DNA of 64,000 bases from Pseudocolwellia sp048296855 (lineage in GTDB: Bacteria > Pseudomonadota > Gammaproteobacteria > Enterobacterales > Alteromonadaceae), in NCBI GenBank assembly GCA_048296855.1, contig CP182631.1. One strand, 5' to 3'. Positions 23,219 to 31,916 of this stretch are shown one piece after another. A model generated the notes under the pieces. The model saw nothing but the letters and a program-made list of their open reading frames with translations. It was not told the origin of the DNA and searched no databases. Every line of letters starts with the position of its first letter. Positions within the stretch are counted from its first letter, which is position 1. Position numbers and translations under genes: made by a program.

Positions 23219-24004
23219 ATGGTAGAAAATCTAAATCAGCTAAATAGTCATTATGAAGAGCAAGGTTATTTTGTGATTCGAAACTATTTTAATGTCACTG
23301 AAATGTCGTCTCTTAGAGAGGTGATATTAACGTTTCATGAGTGCTGGAAAAAAGACAATGCTGAGTTTTATCAGACGGAAGCGTTTAACTCTTCTTTAAT
23401 TACTGGCAGCCAATATTTAAGTTTTGATGACCGAATAAAACTTTTTAACTTTATTAGCTCAAAAAAAGTAATGGATATTGTTAATTGTGTTCTCCCTATT
23501 AATCCTGCCTTTATGAATACTCAGTTGTTTTTTAATCCTGTTAACCCTCAACAGAAAGACTTTTGGCATCGAGATTGTCAGTATGATCATGATGTTGAAT
23601 CACAAAAAAAAGTGATTCATGAAGATCAGGTTTTACATCTTAGAGTACCTTTATTTGACGAACTAGGCATGGAGTTAATTCCTGGTACGCATAAGCGCTG
23701 GGACAGCGAAGAAGAATTTAATGTACGAGATGAAAGAAAGGGCAGGTTGAGTAGCGATGATTTATCTAACGGTAAAAAAATTGAGTTAGCCGCGGGTGAT
23801 TTACTCGTTTTTTCGGCTGACATGATACATCGAGGTTTGTATGGTTTAGACCGATTAGCGTTAGATATTTTAATTTTTGATTCAGCAGCGGATTATGTTG
23901 ACTACGTAGATGATGATTGTTTACCTGATAGCACAATGCTGGATAAAATCAGTGACCCAACACTATTCATGAATACCATGCGTTTAAAATCGCTAGCACG
24001 TTAG
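23219..24004 (+). CDS. Phytanoyl-CoA dioxygenase (PhyH) family protein
   Basis: This 261-residue Fe(II)/2-oxoglutarate oxygenase has FWHRDCQYD giving the HxD metal pair near residues 117-119, and DMIHRGLYG giving the distal His, with a nearby Arg (LDRLALD) for 2-oxoglutarate. PhyH proteins hydroxylate small molecules; bacterial members have very varied substrates, so none is assigned. The ATG at 23219 has a weak ribosome binding site. It is convergent with the trmK-like gene, with a 16-base gap. Confidence 0.82.
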   Translation: MVENLNQLNSHYEEQGYFVIRNYFNVTEMSSLREVILTFHECWKKDNAEFYQTEAFNSSLITGSQYLSFDDRIKLFNFISSKKVMDIVNCVLPINPAFMNTQLFFNPVNPQQKDFWHRDCQYDHDVESQKKVIHEDQVLHLRVPLFDELGMELIPGTHKRWDSEEEFNVRDERKGRLSSDDLSNGKKIELAAGDLLVFSADMIHRGLYGLDRLALDILIFDSAADYVDYVDDDCLPDSTMLDKISDPTLFMNTMRLKSLAR

Positions 24005-24020
24005 TTATTATTTATCGGTA

Positions 24021-24713
24021 CTATCTATCAGTATGAATCACAGGTACTAGCGAACGGTAAGCATCAATTATATGTTGTACTTTGCTGGTGTCACCTTGCT
24101 GAATGCGTTGGTAATGATTCAGCGTTTTATGTAAATAGCTTTCAACTACTTTAGCTTGTTGCGGTGAGTGTGCCTGCCATATTGTTTCGCCAACGGGCGT
24201 TATCGGCTTATGCTTGTTATGGGCAGATGAAACCAATAAAACTTCATAAAAACGTTTGTTATCTTCCACCAATACTTCTTGCTGCAAACTAAAGTTAAGT
24301 TCTATTAGCTTATGGCGTAATGCAAATTGGTGATGCACAGGGCATAGTAAAAAATCTATAGCTAGATTTTGGTGCTTTTGGTAAATAGCTTCAACAAACT
24401 GGATCATTAAATCGCCACCCACTCCGGCAATAATCACAAGGTGATTACCTTGGTATTTTTCTAAAGGCAATGTTGCTACATCAAGGCAATGTGTTTCCCA
24501 TCTTGAAACCGCGTTTGAATAAAAGCGTTGTAGTTTAGTGTCTAGTTCAGCCATTAACTCAGGCACAATATCAACAAAATGAATATGAGTATCCGTTTGT
24601 CTATTTAATAGCGCCGCGCCCAAAAAGCCATGATCGCAACAGCAATCCCAAATGTGGGAATACTGTGCGCTAACCATTTTATCTATTTGTTTTAGTCTTT
24701 TACTGAGCTTCAA
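24021..24713 (-). CDS. TrmK-like tRNA (adenine22-N1)-methyltransferase family protein
   Basis: This 230-residue SAM-dependent methyltransferase begins with KLSKRLKQIDKMV, typical of the TrmK/DUF633 family. The SAM motif is WDCCCDHGFLGAAL (about 23-36) and the later LVIIAGVGGDLMI matches the family's IIAGMGG segment. The usual target in Bacillus is m1A22 in tRNA; the gammaproteobacterial members are less studied. TTG start at 24713. It follows the nitrilase-fold gene by 18 bases on the same strand and may share its transcript. Confidence 0.75.
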   Translation of the reverse strand: MKLSKRLKQIDKMVSAQYSHIWDCCCDHGFLGAALLNRQTDTHIHFVDIVPELMAELDTKLQRFYSNAVSRWETHCLDVATLPLEKYQGNHLVIIAGVGGDLMIQFVEAIYQKHQNLAIDFLLCPVHHQFALRHKLIELNFSLQQEVLVEDNKRFYEVLLVSSAHNKHKPITPVGETIWQAHSPQQAKVVESYLHKTLNHYQRIQQGDTSKVQHIIDAYRSLVPVIHTDR

Positions 24714-24731
24714 GAAAATGCCTGTTAGTGA

Positions 24732-26306
24732 TTAATCCGTTTGCAATATCGTAAGTTTATTACAAGCCGCGCTCGGATAAACCAACGCTTTGGTTATTTT
24801 ACCGTGCTGATATTTAATTAAAGGTCGGTTGAGGTAACCTTCAAACTTTCTAAACTGCCACTGCTCTAGCTGGGTGGGCGTTGTCGTTAAATTGGCAATA
24901 AACCCCGTACATTTCTGTGCTTTTACTTTGTTTTTCTTAAATATATTGTTATCGGTTTTATCAATAGGTGTTGCGGCTGCAAAGCTTTTTTCGCGACTCG
25001 CTGCCACAATGCAAATACGGTGCTCTGCGGCTTTAGCTATTAAGTTATATTCTACTTCGCACGGCTCTTGAATATCAAAAGGAACCAGTAATACGTGAAT
25101 GTTATTTAACGCTGCAAGGCTAACTATTTCGGGTATGTTGGCATCGTCGGCAGTTAACATGGCTACGTTAATATTGCCTTGTTCTAAGGGTAATTGAATA
25201 ATCTGTAAGTTATTTCCTAGCGCACTCCACGAATATCTTTGGCAATAATGCAATTGTTGTTGTGTAGCAAATACCCCTTGTTCGTTGATTATGACGGCTT
25301 GATGTATTCCTTCAATCACTAAGCTTGTACATACGTATTGAAACGGTCTGAGTTCAGCGCTTATTTGACTAATTAGTTGTGTACTTAAGTTTTCTATTTC
25401 AGCGAGTTGTTCGGTGTTATGAGTAATACTTTTATCTGCAATAAAAAATAACTCAGGTAATTGAATAATATCGCTGAGGTTATTTTCAATGTAATGGCAT
25501 ACATCTTCAATCGCTTGTTCGTTAGATTTATAGGTGGCGAATAGTGCAACATTAGCGGTTGCTGGAACCTTGTTATTATCTGTAGTTAAGGGTGTTGTTT
25601 TTATTTGTGATTGTAGCGTTTGATAAAGTTGAGGTCGTCGTTGTTCAATAATATTTGTTTCATCGGGTCGTAGTTTTTTAAGGGCGCCTTCCAAGTCTAT
25701 ATCAGCAAAAACAAAGCCTGTTTCATTGTGCGTTATTTTTGCTAATAACTGACCATTAGGGGCTACTACTTGGCTTTGACCAAGGCTAACAAGCGGTTCG
25801 TTTGTCTGCTTAGTTCCAGTTAAAAATGGCCCAATTTTATTTGCTGAAGCTAAAAACACCTTATTTTCACAGGCGCGAGCAGGACCATGAATATTATGTT
25901 GATCAAGTGAAAACGTGTTCATTGAATGGCATAACAACTGTGCGCCTTGCAAAGTTAAACCACGCGATGCTTCAAAGCTAGTATCTTGGCTGTTCGATAA
26001 AAGCCCAATTTTTCCCCAAGGTGTCGTTAATGCTTGTTGTTCTGCGGGATAAATAATTTCACCTTGCGGTGATAATAAGCAAGAAGTCGGATGCTTTTTG
26101 CTTGGCTGAATTAGGCTAAGAGTAATATAACAATGATGTTTTTTAGCTTGATCGACTATTTCTTGTAAAAAAGAGATGTTACCCAGTTCAGGAAGAACAA
26201 TAAGTGATGGTTTACACGCTGCGGTTTGGCTTATTACGTTAATACAATTTGCTAAGGTTTCTTGCGGATCAGATGAAGTGGCAAGCTGAGTAACGGCTAT
26301 TCGCAT
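24732..26306 (-). CDS. Tandem nitrilase-superfamily protein lacking catalytic residues
   Basis: This 524-residue protein has two carbon-nitrogen hydrolase folds: domain 1 at about 1-240 (MRIAVTQLATSSDP, LIVLPELGN) and domain 2 at about 245-510 (VALFATYKSNEQAI, IIQLPELFFI, HRICIVAASRE). The active site needs Glu-Lys-Cys. Both domains keep the Glu (PELGN, PELFF). The Cys region reads GLLSNSQDTSFEASR in domain 1 and AMLTADDANIPE in domain 2, with no Cys at the expected place, and the Lys motifs are also lost (YPAEQQAL; TQQQLHY). It is therefore probably a binding protein or pseudoenzyme. It lies upstream of the TrmK-like gene. Fold clear, role unknown. Confidence 0.72.
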   Translation of the reverse strand: MRIAVTQLATSSDPQETLANCINVISQTAACKPSLIVLPELGNISFLQEIVDQAKKHHCYITLSLIQPSKKHPTSCLLSPQGEIIYPAEQQALTTPWGKIGLLSNSQDTSFEASRGLTLQGAQLLCHSMNTFSLDQHNIHGPARACENKVFLASANKIGPFLTGTKQTNEPLVSLGQSQVVAPNGQLLAKITHNETGFVFADIDLEGALKKLRPDETNIIEQRRPQLYQTLQSQIKTTPLTTDNNKVPATANVALFATYKSNEQAIEDVCHYIENNLSDIIQLPELFFIADKSITHNTEQLAEIENLSTQLISQISAELRPFQYVCTSLVIEGIHQAVIINEQGVFATQQQLHYCQRYSWSALGNNLQIIQLPLEQGNINVAMLTADDANIPEIVSLAALNNIHVLLVPFDIQEPCEVEYNLIAKAAEHRICIVAASREKSFAAATPIDKTDNNIFKKNKVKAQKCTGFIANLTTTPTQLEQWQFRKFEGYLNRPLIKYQHGKITKALVYPSAACNKLTILQTD

Positions 26307-26363
26307 GATGTGTTTTTCCAGTCACGAATGATCTTTGAATTGAAATATGAAAGCATAACGCTT

Positions 26364-26393
26364 AATTGATTAGGCTATTATACCTAATCAATT
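26364..26393 (-). promoter_or_regulatory. Palindromic operator centred on a -10 box
   Basis: AATTGATTAGG (26364-26374) and CCTAATCAATT (26383-26393) are perfect 11-bp arms. On the minus strand the eight-base centre reads TATAATAG, a consensus -10 for the nitrilase-fold gene starting at 26306. There is no T run, so it is unlikely to be a terminator. Confidence 0.45.
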
Positions 26394-26440
26394 TCAATGT
26401 GCGTGACTTATTCCTTTCAAATACTACGGGATAAATGCTC

Positions 26441-27484
26441 TTAGGATAAGCTATCGGGTCCAACGCGAACCACTAATTTACCAAAGTTTTTACCTTCAAG
26501 TAGGCCAATGAATGACGATACGGTGTTTTCAATACCTTCAACCAAATGCTCTTTGTATTGAATTTTTCCTTCTGTAATCCATTTCATCATAGCTTCGCTA
26601 AATTCATTATAACGATGGCCATAGTCATCAAATACAATAAAGCCTTGCATTTTTATACGTTTAACTAATAAAGCGCCCATTAAAGACGACATTCTGTCGG
26701 GACCGCTGGGTAATTCAGTCGCATTATATTGCGAAATTAAGCCACATAAAGGAACACGAGCACTTGAATTTAGTAGGGGTAATACAGCATCAAATACTTT
26801 GCCACCTACGTTTTCAAAATATACATCGATACCTTGAGGACAAGCTTGGCTAAGTTGTTCTGCTAAATCGCTTGAGTGGTGATCTAAACAGGCATCAAAA
26901 CCGAGTGTTTCAACAGCGTATTGACATTTTTCAGCACCACCGGCTATACCAATAACTTTACAGCCTTTAATTTTTGCAATTTGCCCAACTAAACTTCCTA
27001 CTGCACCAGTAGCTGCGGCTACTACAAGGGTTTCGCCTGCTTTGGGTTGTCCTATATCTAATAGGCCCATATAAGCGGTTAACCCCGGCATACCTAAAAT
27101 ACCTAAGGCATAAGAGGGGTTTGTTAAGTTATTGTCTAATTTAAGTAAGTTGACTCCGTCAGATATGCTGTAGTCTTGCCAGCCGCCAAAAGCAACAACC
27201 CAGTCGCCTTGTTGATAGTCAGCATGGTTTGACTCTTCTATCCGACAAACACTGCCCCCCACCATGACTTCATTTAATGCGACAGGATCAGCGTACGACT
27301 TTGCATCATTCATTCGTCCTCTCATGTAGGGGTCAAGCGATAGATATACTGTACGTAATAATACTTCGCCTTGTTTTGGCGTTGGTCTATCTGTTTGTAA
27401 TAAGCTAAAGTTTTCGTGAGTAGGTGCACCAAAAGGTCGAGATGCTAATACAATTTGTCTATTGATTTTAGTCGTTTGTGTCAT
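26441..27484 (-). CDS. NADP-dependent oxidoreductase of the MDR family (CurA/leukotriene B4 dehydrogenase-like)
   Basis: This 347-residue zinc-independent medium-chain reductase has LDPYMRGRMND near the N-terminus, the nucleotide-binding AAATGAVGSLVGQIAKIKGC and the later ENVGGKVFDAVLPLLN, all typical of the group that reduces alpha,beta-enones (CurA of E. coli, prostaglandin reductases). ATG at 27484 with AAGGAATTC upstream. It is followed by the nitrilase-fold gene and preceded by a DJ-1 family gene and a divergent LysR regulator, suggesting a response to reactive carbonyl compounds (inference). Confidence 0.88.
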   Translation of the reverse strand: MTQTTKINRQIVLASRPFGAPTHENFSLLQTDRPTPKQGEVLLRTVYLSLDPYMRGRMNDAKSYADPVALNEVMVGGSVCRIEESNHADYQQGDWVVAFGGWQDYSISDGVNLLKLDNNLTNPSYALGILGMPGLTAYMGLLDIGQPKAGETLVVAAATGAVGSLVGQIAKIKGCKVIGIAGGAEKCQYAVETLGFDACLDHHSSDLAEQLSQACPQGIDVYFENVGGKVFDAVLPLLNSSARVPLCGLISQYNATELPSGPDRMSSLMGALLVKRIKMQGFIVFDDYGHRYNEFSEAMMKWITEGKIQYKEHLVEGIENTVSSFIGLLEGKNFGKLVVRVGPDSLS

Positions 27485-27573
27485 AATGAATTCCTTATTT
27501 TTTCTGATCCATAAATTAGATCAACTTATTCATAAAGCGATTAAGGCAATTTTAGTCTCAGCTCAAAGACAGT

Positions 27574-27651
27574 GGCTATTTTACTCTCGAATTGGTTTAT
27601 TTAGAGTAACGAACTTACACACATTCTGCTTTATTAAAGAGTAAAATAGCC
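27574..27651. repeat. Perfect 14-bp inverted repeat in the MDR promoter region
   Basis: GGCTATTTTACTCT (27574-27587) and AGAGTAAAATAGCC (27638-27651) match perfectly and are separated by 50 bases. They lie between the MDR gene start and the DJ-1 gene end. They could be paired operator half-sites, a small element or a structured leader. Confidence 0.4.
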
Positions 27652-27685
27652 TATTACATAAAAATAATACAAAGGTCAGCAGGCC

Positions 27686-28381
27686 CTAATTATTTGGGTT
27701 TAATTGGCTTAGTAATTTTTTGGCTACTAGCGTTGAGCTTGCAGGGTTTTGTCCCGAAATAATAAGGCCATCTTGCACGGCAAAAGCATTCCAATCTTCA
27801 ACTTTTTGATAATCGCCACCACGCTTAATTAACTCGTCTTCAAGTAAAAACGGTACGATATCGGTAAGCTCTACAGCGGCTTCTTCTGTATTGGTAAATC
27901 CTGAAATAGCTTTACCTTTAATGGCGTATTCACCAACGCTGTTTTTAACATTTAAAAAAGCGGCTGTTGCATGACATACCGCAGCTACAGGTTTGTTGCT
28001 TGCTAAAAAGCGCTCTATTAATTGAATAGAAGTCGTGTTTTCAGTTAAATCCCATAATGGTCCGTGACCGCCAGGGTAAAAAACGGCATCAAAATCATCT
28101 GCGTTTAATTCAGCTAAAACGCGTGTGTTAGCCACAAGGTTTTGTGTTTCTGGATCAGCAAAGTATTTTACCGTTGCTGGCGTTTGAAAATCGTCTAGTT
28201 CACTCTTCGGATCGATAGGTGGTTGTCCGCCAAGAGGCGACGCTAACGTGACTTCAATACCTGCATCTTTAAAGGTGTAATACGGAGCGGCAAATTCTTC
28301 TATCCAAAAGCCTGTTTTTTCGCCTGTGTTACCTAAATCAGCATGAGATGTTAATACCATTAATATTTTCTTTGTATTCAT
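27686..28381 (-). CDS. DJ-1/PfpI superfamily protein (Hsp31/glyoxalase III-like)
   Basis: This is 231 residues from the ATG at 28381, preceded by GAGG; a start at 28402 is less likely. The class I glutamine-amidotransferase-like fold shows VFYPGGHGPLWDL and the nucleophile elbow AAVCHATAAFL with the reactive Cys. Members with TSHADLGNTGEKTGFWIEE at the start are typically annotated as type 1 glutamine amidotransferase domain or Hsp31-like proteins, which detoxify methylglyoxal or act as chaperones. It is divergent from a LysR gene that probably controls it. Confidence 0.85.
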   Translation of the reverse strand: MNTKKILMVLTSHADLGNTGEKTGFWIEEFAAPYYTFKDAGIEVTLASPLGGQPPIDPKSELDDFQTPATVKYFADPETQNLVANTRVLAELNADDFDAVFYPGGHGPLWDLTENTTSIQLIERFLASNKPVAAVCHATAAFLNVKNSVGEYAIKGKAISGFTNTEEAAVELTDIVPFLLEDELIKRGGDYQKVEDWNAFAVQDGLIISGQNPASSTLVAKKLLSQLNPNN

Positions 28382-28441
28382 TTTATACCTCGATAATTTC
28401 AATTTGTTACATGTATTTTGCTAGTTGGGAGCAGTTTACTC

Positions 28442-28503
28442 TTGTTAGTTATAGCTAACAATGCAGACAAAATTGATATCATTGTATTAATAAATGATAC
28501 AAT
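28442..28503. promoter_or_regulatory. LysR-type operator candidates between divergent genes
   Basis: TTGTTAG...CTAACAA (28442-28461) is a 7-bp inverted repeat. ATTGTAT...ATACAAT (28481-28503) and the overlapping TATCATT...AATGATA (28477-28499) form a second symmetric block. Both sit between the DJ-1 gene and the LysR gene, as expected for autoregulated LysR pairs. Confidence 0.5.
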
Positions 28504-28540
28504 GGCGATGTGTGTTTTTTAAAGCTAAGTCGAGTAAGTG

Positions 28541-29449
28541 ATGGATATTTCATTTGAACAACTCAAAAGTATGGTGGTATTCGCGCAAGTCATTGAGCAA
28601 GGTACATTAAGCGGCGCAGCTAAACGTCTTGGCTTGTCGCGTGCGGTGGTGAGCTACCATATTAAGAAGCTTGAAGCGCACTTAGAGATAAAGTTACTCA
28701 ATCGTTCAACCCGTACTATTTCTCTCACCGAAGCGGGTAGCGATTATTATCAACATTGTCGTGTTATTGCCGAGCAAGCGTCTGCGGCTAATCAGCAAAT
28801 TGAAAACTTAAAACATGAACCTGTTGGCTTACTCAAAATTACTTGCCCAGTAAATGTTGGCTTACAAACTATTGTGCCAGCACTTAACGAATTCAGAACC
28901 CTTTACCCTAAAATTGAACTTGATGTGATGCTAACGGACGAGGTAGTTAATATCATGAAAGAGGGGATTGATTTAGCTATACGCGGCGCGCCATTAGCGG
29001 ATTCCGGCTTACAAGCAACCAAGCTTTCTACGCTAGGCACTTGCCTTTGCGGCGCACCCTCGTATTTTGAAAAGTTTGGTGTACCTACTCATCCGACAGA
29101 CTTAAATAAGCATCAATGGGTGGTGTATAAATTGACCTCGGGTACGCTTGAGCTAACAAAAGGCACTCGTTCGTTTAGTATTGAAATGAAAGGCACTATT
29201 ACCACGAACAATGCCGCAGCACGCACAGCTTTTGTTGAAGGTGGACATGGTTTAGCAAGAATTCCAGTTTACGATGCCAAACCTAAAATTCAGCAAGGTA
29301 CTTTAGTGTCGGTGCTTGATGACTATAAAATGAAAGACATTAATGTGTATGGCGTATTTCCCCCAGGTGGAGCAGAGTCTAAAAAGTTACGTTTGTTAAT
29401 TGATTACTTAAAGGCGTATTTTGTAAAACCACGCCTTTTGTTAGATTAA
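28541..29449 (+). CDS. LysR-family transcriptional regulator
   Basis: This is about 302 residues from the ATG at 28541; a GTG at 28538 also fits. The N-terminal helix-turn-helix (GTLSGAAKRLGLSRAVVSYH) is followed by LNRSTRTISLTEAG, typical of the large group of LysR regulators near oxidoreductase genes. The C-terminal part is a periplasmic-binding-type effector domain. It is divergent from the DJ-1 family gene, with symmetric sites between, so local control is likely. Inducer unknown. Confidence 0.9.
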   Translation: MDISFEQLKSMVVFAQVIEQGTLSGAAKRLGLSRAVVSYHIKKLEAHLEIKLLNRSTRTISLTEAGSDYYQHCRVIAEQASAANQQIENLKHEPVGLLKITCPVNVGLQTIVPALNEFRTLYPKIELDVMLTDEVVNIMKEGIDLAIRGAPLADSGLQATKLSTLGTCLCGAPSYFEKFGVPTHPTDLNKHQWVVYKLTSGTLELTKGTRSFSIEMKGTITTNNAAARTAFVEGGHGLARIPVYDAKPKIQQGTLVSVLDDYKMKDINVYGVFPPGGAESKKLRLLIDYLKAYFVKPRLLLD

Positions 29450-29491
29450 AGGGATAGTTACCAGCAAAAGTATTATTACGCTGGCGATAAA

Positions 29492-30448
29492 TTAAATGTC
29501 TGTTATTTTAGGGAGCGCTGCAAATGCACCTTTTTTCTGACAAGTAAACGCACCACATTTTGCAGCAAATAATATGGCAGCATAAATATGGTCAGGTTGT
29601 TCTATAACATCAAATAGTGTTTTTTTGTTTTCATTACTGTAAGTTTCTTGCGCTAAATAAAACAGAAAGCCTGAAATAAAGCTGTCGCCTGCACCTGTTG
29701 TGTCAATTGGTATTATTTTAGGCACTTCATGCATGGTTGAAAAATACTTACAGGTAGCCTGTACTGCATTTGAACCGTCGGTTACTACAATAAGTTTCGC
29801 GCCTAGAGATATTAAAGATCGTATGTAATCTTGAACATCAAGTTGTTGAATATTTGCTAAGTACTCCGCTTCGTCTTTACTTAATTTTATAATGTCGCTT
29901 TGCTTAATGCAGGCTTCAACTCTTTCAGGTAATAAAGCAAGGTCGTTCCAGAGTTGCTGGCGTAAATTTACATCAAAACTTATTAACACATTGTTAGCTT
30001 TGGCCTGTTTAATGGCATAAAGGGTGTTATCGCTCATTGATTCACTGGTTAACGTGTTTGAACAATAGTGAAATAAGCTAATGCCTTGCCACTCAATATT
30101 ATCGATATGTGCTTTTGTATATAAAGTATCGGCTGTGTTGTGGCGATAAAAGTTAAAGTCTCTTTCGCCGTGCTCGTCTAAACTGACTAATACGAGAGCG
30201 GTATTAGCATTTTTTATTTTTTGAGTAAAACAGGTATTAACGCCTTCGCTTTCTAGTTGCTGTAGAAGCATATTACCAAAATTATCTTCGCTGATACCTC
30301 CAGCAAAGTAACTTTCTCCACCTAGTTTAGCGAAAGCTACTGCAACATTAGCAGGAGCACCTCCAGCAAGTGGAATATAGTTTGGGTTGTTGATTGAGGC
30401 GGGTAAAAAGTCGACTAATACTTCGCCATAACTGAGTAAAGAACACAT
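29492..30448 (-). CDS. PfkB-family carbohydrate kinase, probable fructokinase
   Basis: This 318-residue ribokinase-like enzyme begins SYGEVLVDFLP with the GGAPANVAVAFAKLGG sugar-binding motif (about 28-43). It ends with the catalytic signature DTTGAGDSFISGFLFYL, where Asp of GAGD is the base. It sits beside a sucrose phosphorylase locus, whose reaction releases free fructose, so fructokinase is the likely activity. AAGGTG precedes the ATG. Its upstream DNA is now an IS4-family element, which separates it from the TonB receptor gene that was formerly about 60 bases away, so its expression may have changed. Confidence 0.85.
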   Translation of the reverse strand: MCSLLSYGEVLVDFLPASINNPNYIPLAGGAPANVAVAFAKLGGESYFAGGISEDNFGNMLLQQLESEGVNTCFTQKIKNANTALVLVSLDEHGERDFNFYRHNTADTLYTKAHIDNIEWQGISLFHYCSNTLTSESMSDNTLYAIKQAKANNVLISFDVNLRQQLWNDLALLPERVEACIKQSDIIKLSKDEAEYLANIQQLDVQDYIRSLISLGAKLIVVTDGSNAVQATCKYFSTMHEVPKIIPIDTTGAGDSFISGFLFYLAQETYSNENKKTLFDVIEQPDHIYAAILFAAKCGAFTCQKKGAFAALPKITDI

Positions 30449-30468
30449 AAATTCACCTTAAAAAAAGC

Positions 30469-30479
30469 CCATAAAAATG
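30469..30479. repeat. Left target site duplication of the IS
   Basis: CCATAAAAATG directly adjoins the left IS end and is repeated exactly at 31906-31916. Eleven bases fits IS4-family insertion. Confidence 0.9.
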
Positions 30480-30488
30480 TAATGCCGT

Positions 30489-31811
30489 TCACTTAAGGTG
30501 AGCGGCATTTCTTTTTTTAACAGGGTACCTATTCTTAGAACACTTCAATTCTCGCGGATAACTCCGCTCTCTACGTGCTGGCAATACAAACTGTTTGGCA
30601 CTTTTGGTTATATCCATAACAAATTTTGACACATTTCCTGGCGAACAAAATGGCAACATAGTCAGTTGATAAATTATGTGCATTGAAGCACCATGAAAAC
30701 TTAATTGGTTTGGATGTATTGAATCGAGTGACTTCGCCATTAATACCATTTGATAACGGATCAGATTATAAGCGAGTAATATCCCCCACAACTCTTGTTT
30801 TATAAGCTCAGGTTGATTACTACGCAAGGTAAATTGGCTATCAAGTAGTGACTGCTTCATTTCTCTAAAACCAAGTTCTATCTCCCACCGATGTCCGTAT
30901 AAATCGACAATATCAGCGACAGGAAACTTCATTGCATCCGTCATAGACGTTAACACTTCGCACGCTTTACCATTAACCTTTCTCGATACTAATCGAGCTT
31001 CAATTGATTCAGGTAATTCAGGAAACTTCTTTCGTGCTTGGGGACAGGCGGTTAAACGAACTATTTTATCTTGGCGTCCTAATGAACGAACAATGTCATA
31101 TTGTACGTTCTTTTTTAGCGGTATCAGCCAATGACGTGATATTCCCGTGGATTGCCAACGATAAAGTAATCCAAGCGAGTAGAAGCCTCTATCAAATAGT
31201 GTCAAGCTATGATCTGGTGTTGTTTCAACTAGCGAGCCAGCTAATTTCATTTCGTTAATATCAACACTATCAAAAGCACTTTGTGTTAATAAATGACTTG
31301 TTAATTCCATCTGGCATACCATGCGCACTTGGGGGTAACTTGCCTTGCCATGAGAGTTTCCTGTACGTGCAAAATATTCATTATTTTCTTTTGAGTCAGG
31401 TGTTCGCCATACAACGCCATCAACACCTAATAGTGTCAACCCACACCATGTTGGGTGAGTAGACTCCTCATGCCATAGCGATTGTGTTTTATTAAAAATA
31501 GATTCTATTGCTTTATGACCAAGTTTCTTTCTTGCTTGTGTTACGGCACTAGGTGCAACATAGGGGTCACCGTTAGGTAGAATGATATCAAGCTGATTAA
31601 CTAATTGGCGGATAGACATTTTACGAAATAAAGCCATACCAATAACAGCCCACACCATTTGCTCCATAGGAAGCTTGCGCTTCCTTATGGTCGCAATACC
31701 TGACTGAGCCAACGCTTCATCAACGATGCTTGGGTCTAATAATTCACTTAATCCTGTAAATTCAGTAAAACTATTTTGTGAAACTTGTGATAAGGCGGTA
31801 GAGAGTTGCAA
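30489..31811 (-). CDS. IS4-family transposase
   Basis: This 440-residue DDE transposase carries LGVDGVVWRTPDS and TLFDRGFY for the first two acidic residues. The IS4 Y-R-E signature is in WEIELGFREMKQ, preceded by YGHR. The N-terminal region (AIGMALFRKMSIRQLV, APSAVTQARKKLG) is typical of the IS4 group. The TTG start at 31811 has AGGAG nine bases upstream. That ribosome binding site is inside a strong hairpin, so messages started outside the element would be poorly translated. It nearly fills the element, leaving a 9-bp gap to the left end. Confidence 0.93.
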   Translation of the reverse strand: MQLSTALSQVSQNSFTEFTGLSELLDPSIVDEALAQSGIATIRKRKLPMEQMVWAVIGMALFRKMSIRQLVNQLDIILPNGDPYVAPSAVTQARKKLGHKAIESIFNKTQSLWHEESTHPTWCGLTLLGVDGVVWRTPDSKENNEYFARTGNSHGKASYPQVRMVCQMELTSHLLTQSAFDSVDINEMKLAGSLVETTPDHSLTLFDRGFYSLGLLYRWQSTGISRHWLIPLKKNVQYDIVRSLGRQDKIVRLTACPQARKKFPELPESIEARLVSRKVNGKACEVLTSMTDAMKFPVADIVDLYGHRWEIELGFREMKQSLLDSQFTLRSNQPELIKQELWGILLAYNLIRYQMVLMAKSLDSIHPNQLSFHGASMHIIYQLTMLPFCSPGNVSKFVMDITKSAKQFVLPARRERSYPRELKCSKNRYPVKKRNAAHLK

Positions 31812-31815
31812 AAGA

Positions 31816-31845
31816 AAAGGCTCCTGAATAAATTCAGAAGCCTTT
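31816..31845 (-). promoter_or_regulatory. Hairpin sequestering the transposase ribosome binding site
   Basis: AAAGGCTCCTGAAT (31816-31829) pairs with ATTCAGAAGCCTTT (31832-31845), 13 of 14. The transposase Shine-Dalgarno AGGAG (minus strand of 31821-31825) lies in the stem. Such structures limit transposase made from read-through transcripts in other IS. Confidence 0.65.
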
Positions 31846-31905
31846 ATATACTAACCAGAAGATCGGTCAATGGATCGTTAAACATTTCTTAACTGATCGG
31901 CATTA

Positions 31906-31916
31906 CCATAAAAATG
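31906..31916. repeat. Right target site duplication of the IS
   Basis: CCATAAAAATG, identical to 30469-30479, adjoins the right IS end. Confidence 0.9.

Larger units (their letters stand above)
30480..31905 (-). mobile_element. Complete IS4-family insertion sequence, 1426 bp
   Basis: The ends are imperfect inverted repeats, TAATGCCGTTCACTTAAG on the left and, inverted on the right, TAATGCCGATCAGTTAAG (16 of 18). Exact 11-bp direct repeats flank it. One intact transposase gene fills the element. Intact ends, perfect duplications and an open gene indicate a recent, probably active copy. The target was a hairpin, AAAAGCCCAT...ATGGGCTTTT, between the TonB receptor and fructokinase genes. Confidence 0.93.

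Noticed and set aside
27462..27644. Forward frame of 60 codons upstream of the MDR gene
   Set aside because: It overlaps the MDR start and the inverted repeat; no ribosome binding site or conserved feature.
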